Below, piece after piece: positions 35,019 through 38,351 of a stretch of DNA of 38,351 nucleotides (within the stretch, counting starts at the first letter, position 1; each line of letters begins with the position of its first letter). This DNA is from Burkholderiales bacterium (GTDB lineage Bacteria; Pseudomonadota; Gammaproteobacteria; Burkholderiales; Burkholderiaceae_C). The position numbers were made by a program, and so were the translations under genes. Below the pieces are notes generated by a model, which did not search any database, was not told the origin of the DNA, and saw only the letters and a program-made list of their open reading frames with translations. Where the stretch lies: positions 1 through 38,351 of the forward strand of contig JAIXKN010000045.1 of assembly GCA_026932425.1 (NCBI GenBank), given 5' to 3'.

Positions 35019-35040
35019 TCTCGCTCGAACATCGAAGCGG

Positions 35041-35048
35041 CGAACGTG
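35041..35048 (+). repeat. 8-bp direct repeat, left copy (CGAACGTG)
   Basis: CGAACGTG occurs here and at 36150-36157, bracketing the nucleotidyltransferase gene and its inverted-repeat control region. It may be a target-site duplication. A chance pair of this length is possible. Confidence 0.4.
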
Positions 35049-35073
35049 ACCACAACGATGAGAGTCGGCAAAT

Positions 35074-35102
35074 TATACTACCTTTCAATAGAAGGTAGTA
35101 TA
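35074..35102. promoter_or_regulatory. Perfect inverted repeat over the -10, ribosome-binding site and start codon
   Basis: TATACTACCTT-TCAATAG-AAGGTAGTATA has 11-bp arms and a 7-base spacer in an AT-rich patch. The left arm starts with TATACT, five of six matches to a -10 element. The right arm contains the ribosome-binding site (GAAGG at 35091-35095, partly in the spacer) and its last base is the A of the ATG. It could be a dimeric repressor operator. If transcription starts further upstream, it could be an RNA hairpin hiding the ribosome-binding site. Confidence 0.8.
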
Positions 35103-36148
35103 TGATGACGGCAGGCTACTACACGCCCCAAAGCGCGGCGGCTCAGGCCGCCTTCGCCGATCTGGTCCCGGCCGCGCAGCAGTTCGAACTTGAACGCTCG
35201 ATCGCCGACCTGCCGGGCGGCTTCACGCGCAAGACGATTCGGGGACGGACGTACTGGTACTACCAGATCAAGTCGCCCGATGGGCGTCCACGGCAGATCT
35301 ACGTCGGCCCCGACTCCCCCGCGACCCAGGCGCTGCTGCAGGCGAGGGAAGACGCCGGCGCACGCCTGCTCGGCCATGAGCATCTGCAGCGGCTGTGCCG
35401 CTCGGCAATCGAGCTCGGCTGCGCCGCGATCGCGCCCACGCATGCGCGCATCCTTGCGCGGCTGTCGGATCACGGCTTCTTCCGTGCCGGGGGCGTGCTC
35501 GTCGGCACGCACGCCTTCATCGCCCACCAGAACCACCTGGGCGTGCGCTGGTCGACTGCCACGCGCACCCAAGATCTGGACTTTGCGCACCCGGGTCGCA
35601 ACATCTCCATCGCGCTGCCGAGCGGGCTGAAGGTCGACACTCGGGGCGCGATCGAATCGCTGCAGATGGGCTTCGTCCCCAACCTCGCGCAGACCACGTA
35701 CGTGAAAACCGACGAGCCCGACCTGCAGCTCGACTTCGTGACGACGCGCGTGGCCGCCAGCGACAAGCCGATCCATCTCAGCGAACTGCAGGTGACGCTG
35801 CAGCCGCTGAAGTTCATGGAGTACGTGCTCGAGGACACGCTGCCCGCGGTGCTGCTGACTCGTCGGGGGCCGCTCGTCGTCACGCTGCCGCAGCCGCAGC
35901 GCTACGCCCTGCACAAGCTGATCGTCTACGGCGAGCGCTCCGGCGATCTGCGCCCCAAGGCGACCAAGGATCTGGAGCAGGCGGCCTGCCTGCTCGCTTG
36001 GTTCCTCGATCACGATCCTTTGTCTCTGCGCGAAGCCTGGATCGATCTCGCGTCGCGCGGCAAGGGTTGGCTCGCCCGTATCAAGATCGGCGCGGTCGCG
36101 CTCGAGCGGCGCCATCCGGGACTTTGGAGTCGCGTTGAGGAGCTTTGA
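35102..36148 (+). CDS. Nucleotidyltransferase-fold protein (GSU2403/NTP_transf_8-like)
   Basis: A 348-residue protein with an N-terminal helical/beta region (including a YWYYQI strand) and a central nucleotidyltransferase-like core. GVLVGTHAF (131-139) corresponds to the family's glycine-rich motif, and TQDLDF (Asp158, Asp160) supplies the paired metal-binding acidic residues. A C-terminal helical region follows (LHKLIVYGERSGDLRPKATKDLEQA). The function of this family is not established; related folds include antitoxins/toxins of the MNT and AbiE types. ATG 35102 or the adjacent ATG 35105 is the start. The gene stands alone, behind a perfect inverted repeat, and ends at the broken edge of another gene, which suggests acquisition by transfer. 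Confidence 0.72.
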   Translation: MMTAGYYTPQSAAAQAAFADLVPAAQQFELERSIADLPGGFTRKTIRGRTYWYYQIKSPDGRPRQIYVGPDSPATQALLQAREDAGARLLGHEHLQRLCRSAIELGCAAIAPTHARILARLSDHGFFRAGGVLVGTHAFIAHQNHLGVRWSTATRTQDLDFAHPGRNISIALPSGLKVDTRGAIESLQMGFVPNLAQTTYVKTDEPDLQLDFVTTRVAASDKPIHLSELQVTLQPLKFMEYVLEDTLPAVLLTRRGPLVVTLPQPQRYALHKLIVYGERSGDLRPKATKDLEQAACLLAWFLDHDPLSLREAWIDLASRGKGWLARIKIGAVALERRHPGLWSRVEEL

Positions 36149-36149
36149 T

Positions 36150-36157
36150 CGAACGTG
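36150..36157 (+). repeat. 8-bp direct repeat, right copy (CGAACGTG)
   Basis: Second copy of the octamer found at 35041-35048. It starts two bases after the nucleotidyltransferase stop codon and lies at the truncated end of the pyroglutamyl-peptidase-like remnant. Confidence 0.4.
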
Positions 36158-36287
36158 CCGCGCACACGCCGGCCAGAGGTTTCCCGTGCAGCGTCTGCGC
36201 GATCCGCCACGCGGGATCGACGTCATCGCCGTCGAAGCGTTCGAAGCGTCCGAAGCCGGTGACGAGGCTGCAAGGATCGGCGTTCAT
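36150..36287 (-). pseudogene. Truncated 5' end of a pyroglutamyl-peptidase I-like gene
   Basis: From the ATG at 36287 about 46 leftward codons read MNADPCSLVTGFGRFERF, then DGDDVDPAWRIAQTLHGKPLAG. This matches the start of pyrrolidone-carboxylate peptidases (peptidase C15): the LxTGFxxF strand, then the (N/D)P(S/A)W helix and an alternating region. The whole enzyme is about 210 residues; here similarity ends where the nucleotidyltransferase gene ends, and the catalytic Glu, Cys and His are missing. It is therefore a non-functional stub. The match rests on the N-terminal motif only. The rest of the 216-base gap up to the histidine kinase stop shows nothing else. Confidence 0.5.
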
Positions 36288-36364
36288 CGCCGGTCCGAGG
36301 CCGCGTGGCCGGACGATGTACCGAGCGCTCGCGGCGGCATGTCCGCGGATGCCCGTGGCGCCGA

Positions 36365-37675
36365 CTACGCCTGCGTGCTCGCCTGCGTTCCCGGTAACTC
36401 CGCCGCCAGGCTCATCTCGGCGGCGAAGCCCTGCGCCACCACCGGCAGCGCGAGCGCGCCGCCGTGCGCGCGCGCGATCAGATCGGCGAGCATCAGGCCC
36501 AGGCCCATGCGGCCCTCGTAGGCCTGGCTTGCCAGCGCCTGTTCGAGCTCCTTGCGCCGCGCCTCCTCGATGCCGCGGCCGTCGTCCTGCACGCGCAGGC
36601 GCTGCACGCCGCCTTCGAGCCAGGCGCTCACCTGCAGCGTGCTCGCGCCGTGGCGCAGCGCGTTGTCGATCAGATTGATCAGCGCCGCGCTCAGCAGGTC
36701 GACGTCGGCAAGGACCGGGCCTTCGGTGGTCACCGCCAGGCGCAGCGGCTCGTGCGGCAGACGCGCCAGCAAGGCCGCGAGGTCGATGCGCTCGATCTGC
36801 AGCTCGGCCCCGCTGCGAAAGAGCGCCAGCAGCGCGGCGACGACGCGCGATAGCCGCGCCGCCGCCTCGCGCACGCGCGACAGGCGCGGCTGCAGCGCCG
36901 GCGGGGCCTCGCGCTCGGCCACCGCCAGCTGCATGTCGATGCCCGCCAGGGGCGTGCGCAGCGCGTGCGCCGCGTGACCGGAGAACGCGCGCTCGTTGGC
37001 CACGCGCTGCGCCAGGCGCGCGCCCAGCGCCTGGATCGCATCGTGCACCGGCAGCAGCTCGCGGCGGGTCGGCGGATCGAGCGGGACCGCCGGCGGCAGC
37101 GGCTCGTAGCGCGCCAGCGACTGCGAGAGCGCCGCGAGCGGCTGCAGCTCGCGCCGCACGCGGCGGCGCAGCCACCAGGCGCTGCCCAGCGCGATCAGCA
37201 GCGCCGAGCCGATCGCGCTGCCCGCGATCTCGAGCGCCGCCTCCCGCCGTTCGCCGCGCGTCTGGGCGACATAGAGCGTGTGCGCCCCGTCGGCCAGGCG
37301 CAACCCGTAGACGCGCCAGCCCGAAGGCGCGTCGGCGAAACCCAGCACCGGCAGCGGCAGGAAGGCTTGCGCCGGCGCGCGCGCCGAGCGCAGCAACACG
37401 CCACCCTGCGGTCCGAGCAGCTGCCACGCGAAATGCTCCTGGCCGGCAGCGGCCTCGGTCGCGCCGACCGCGGGCACGACGGCCGCGCCCTCTCCGACCA
37501 CCAGCAGCCGGCCCAGCACTTCGGCCGATGCCTGCAAGGTTTCGTCGAGCAACTCGTCCACTTCCTCGGAAACCGCGAGCCAGACGGCAAGCGACACCGC
37601 CACACCCCAGGCACAGGCGACGACGACCAGCAGCCGCGTAAGCCGCGAGCGGATCGACGGCAAGCTCTGCCCCAT
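36365..37675 (-). CDS. QseC-like sensor histidine kinase
   Basis: A 436-residue inner-membrane kinase. It has a first helix (~13-35), a periplasmic sensor of ~115 residues, a second helix (~150-168), a DHp domain with phosphoacceptor His237 in HAAHALRTPLAGID, and an ATPase domain (N box ALINLIDNALRHG, VQDDGRGI, and GLGLMLADLIARAHGG). The residue after the histidine is Ala rather than the usual Glu/Asp. The ATG shares one base with the stop of the response regulator gene (TGATG). The pair resembles QseBC/PmrAB-type systems; the signal is not evident. Confidence 0.9.
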   Translation of the reverse strand: MGQSLPSIRSRLTRLLVVVACAWGVAVSLAVWLAVSEEVDELLDETLQASAEVLGRLLVVGEGAAVVPAVGATEAAAGQEHFAWQLLGPQGGVLLRSARAPAQAFLPLPVLGFADAPSGWRVYGLRLADGAHTLYVAQTRGERREAALEIAGSAIGSALLIALGSAWWLRRRVRRELQPLAALSQSLARYEPLPPAVPLDPPTRRELLPVHDAIQALGARLAQRVANERAFSGHAAHALRTPLAGIDMQLAVAEREAPPALQPRLSRVREAAARLSRVVAALLALFRSGAELQIERIDLAALLARLPHEPLRLAVTTEGPVLADVDLLSAALINLIDNALRHGASTLQVSAWLEGGVQRLRVQDDGRGIEEARRKELEQALASQAYEGRMGLGLMLADLIARAHGGALALPVVAQGFAAEMSLAAELPGTQASTQA

Positions 37676-38334
37676 CACGGTGCGAGCGTGATGCGATAGC
37701 CCAGGCCGCGCACGGTCTCGATCAGTTCGCGGCCGAGCTTGCGGCGCACGCTCGAGACGTGAACCTCGAGCGCGTTGCTCAGCAGCTCGGCCTCGCCGCC
37801 GAGCAGCAGCCGCTCGAGATCCGCCTTGGGCACGATGCGTCCGGCGCGCCGCACCAGCGCCTCGACCAGCGCCCATTCGCGTGCAGTCAGCTCGACGCGC
37901 TGCCCGGCACGGTGCACGCTGCGTGCCGCGAGGTCGATCTCGACCTCGCCGACCTGGCAGCGCCCCTGCGCCGTGCCCGCGCTGCGCCGCTGCAGCGCGC
38001 GCAGCCGCGCGGCGAGCTCGGCCGGATCGAAGGGCTTGACGAGGTAGTCGTCGGCGCCGCCGTCCAGGCCCTGCACGCGTTCCTGCACGCGGTCGCGCGC
38101 CGTCAGCATGAAGGCCGGCGTCGTGTCGCCGCGGCGACGCCGGCGCGCGAGCCATTCCAGGCCGCTGCCGTCGGGAAGCTGCCAGTCGACGAGCCAGGCG
38201 TCGTAAGGTTCGCCTTCGAGCGCGCGCTGTGCGCGCAGCGAATCGCACCAGTCGACCACATGGCCCTCGGTACGCAGGTAGTCGCGCAGGCCCTCACCGA
38301 GGATCGCATCGTCTTCGAGCAGCAACAGGCGCAT
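37675..38334 (-). CDS. OmpR-family response regulator (QseB-like)
   Basis: A 219-residue regulator. The receiver domain (~1-115) has acidic residues Glu7-Asp8-Asp9, phosphoacceptor Asp50 (WLVDWQLPDG), Thr78 and Lys100 (LVKPFD). The winged-helix DNA-binding domain (~125-219) has the OmpR/PhoB pattern LTAREWALVEAL, then VHVSSVRRKLG and TVRGLGYRI. It is the upstream member of a two-gene leftward operon with the histidine kinase. Only 17 bases of the window lie upstream, so its promoter cannot be described. Confidence 0.95.
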   Translation of the reverse strand: MRLLLLEDDAILGEGLRDYLRTEGHVVDWCDSLRAQRALEGEPYDAWLVDWQLPDGSGLEWLARRRRRGDTTPAFMLTARDRVQERVQGLDGGADDYLVKPFDPAELAARLRALQRRSAGTAQGRCQVGEVEIDLAARSVHRAGQRVELTAREWALVEALVRRAGRIVPKADLERLLLGGEAELLSNALEVHVSSVRRKLGRELIETVRGLGYRITLAP

Positions 38335-38351
38335 CGGGGCATTGTCGCGCC

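Overview
The window is a chromosomal segment from a GC-rich proteobacterium, most likely Burkholderiales (Betaproteobacteria), possibly near the Rubrivivax/Leptothrix group. That placement is an inference from several signs: very high G/C at third codon positions, a glyA...ribD-ribB-ribH-nusB order, ybgC-tolQRA, minor pilins of Pseudomonas/Neisseria type, a PEP-CTERM protein, a HAAT (Liv-type) transporter with a fused permease-ATPase, and a QseBC-like two-component pair. No rRNA, tRNA, CRISPR array or insertion sequence was seen.

Left part (1-12.9 kb). Leftward: the start of a sodium-symporter/histidine-kinase gene, a small two-helix membrane protein, a single-domain response regulator and an XRE/short-chain-acyl-CoA type regulator. 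Together these look like a carbon-source sensing module. Diverging from them is a complete HAAT importer (binding protein with Tat signal, permease, fused permease-ATPase, ATPase), followed by a HIT-family protein, a flavin-dependent monooxygenase-like enzyme and a PaaI-type thioesterase. These converge on a leftward ubiD, and the gap between them is rich in hairpins. A strong sigma-70 promoter with operator-like repeats separates ubiD from a rightward lytic transglycosylase.

Middle part (13-25 kb). glyA is followed by six minor-pilin genes (two FimT/GspH, PilE, PilW, PilX, PilV) with short gaps or overlaps. The last pilin gene overlaps ribD by four bases. A PEP-CTERM gene with a sigma-54 type promoter then precedes ribB (whose GTP cyclohydrolase II half is degenerate), ribH and nusB. 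An aminotransferase gene converges on nusB. nrdR and ribE, often found in this neighbourhood in relatives, are not seen here.

Right part (25-38.3 kb). A Hanks-type kinase precedes ybgC-tolQ-tolR-tolA, with no tolB-pal after tolA. A leftward dipeptide/oligopeptide ABC operon (dppBCDF-like) diverges from its rightward binding-protein gene. Next comes an isolated nucleotidyltransferase-fold gene. Its -10 region, ribosome-binding site and start codon lie in or touch a perfect 11-bp-arm inverted repeat. It abuts the truncated 5' end of a pyroglutamyl-peptidase-like gene and is flanked by an 8-bp direct repeat, so it may be an insertion. The window closes with a leftward QseBC-like response regulator/histidine kinase pair.
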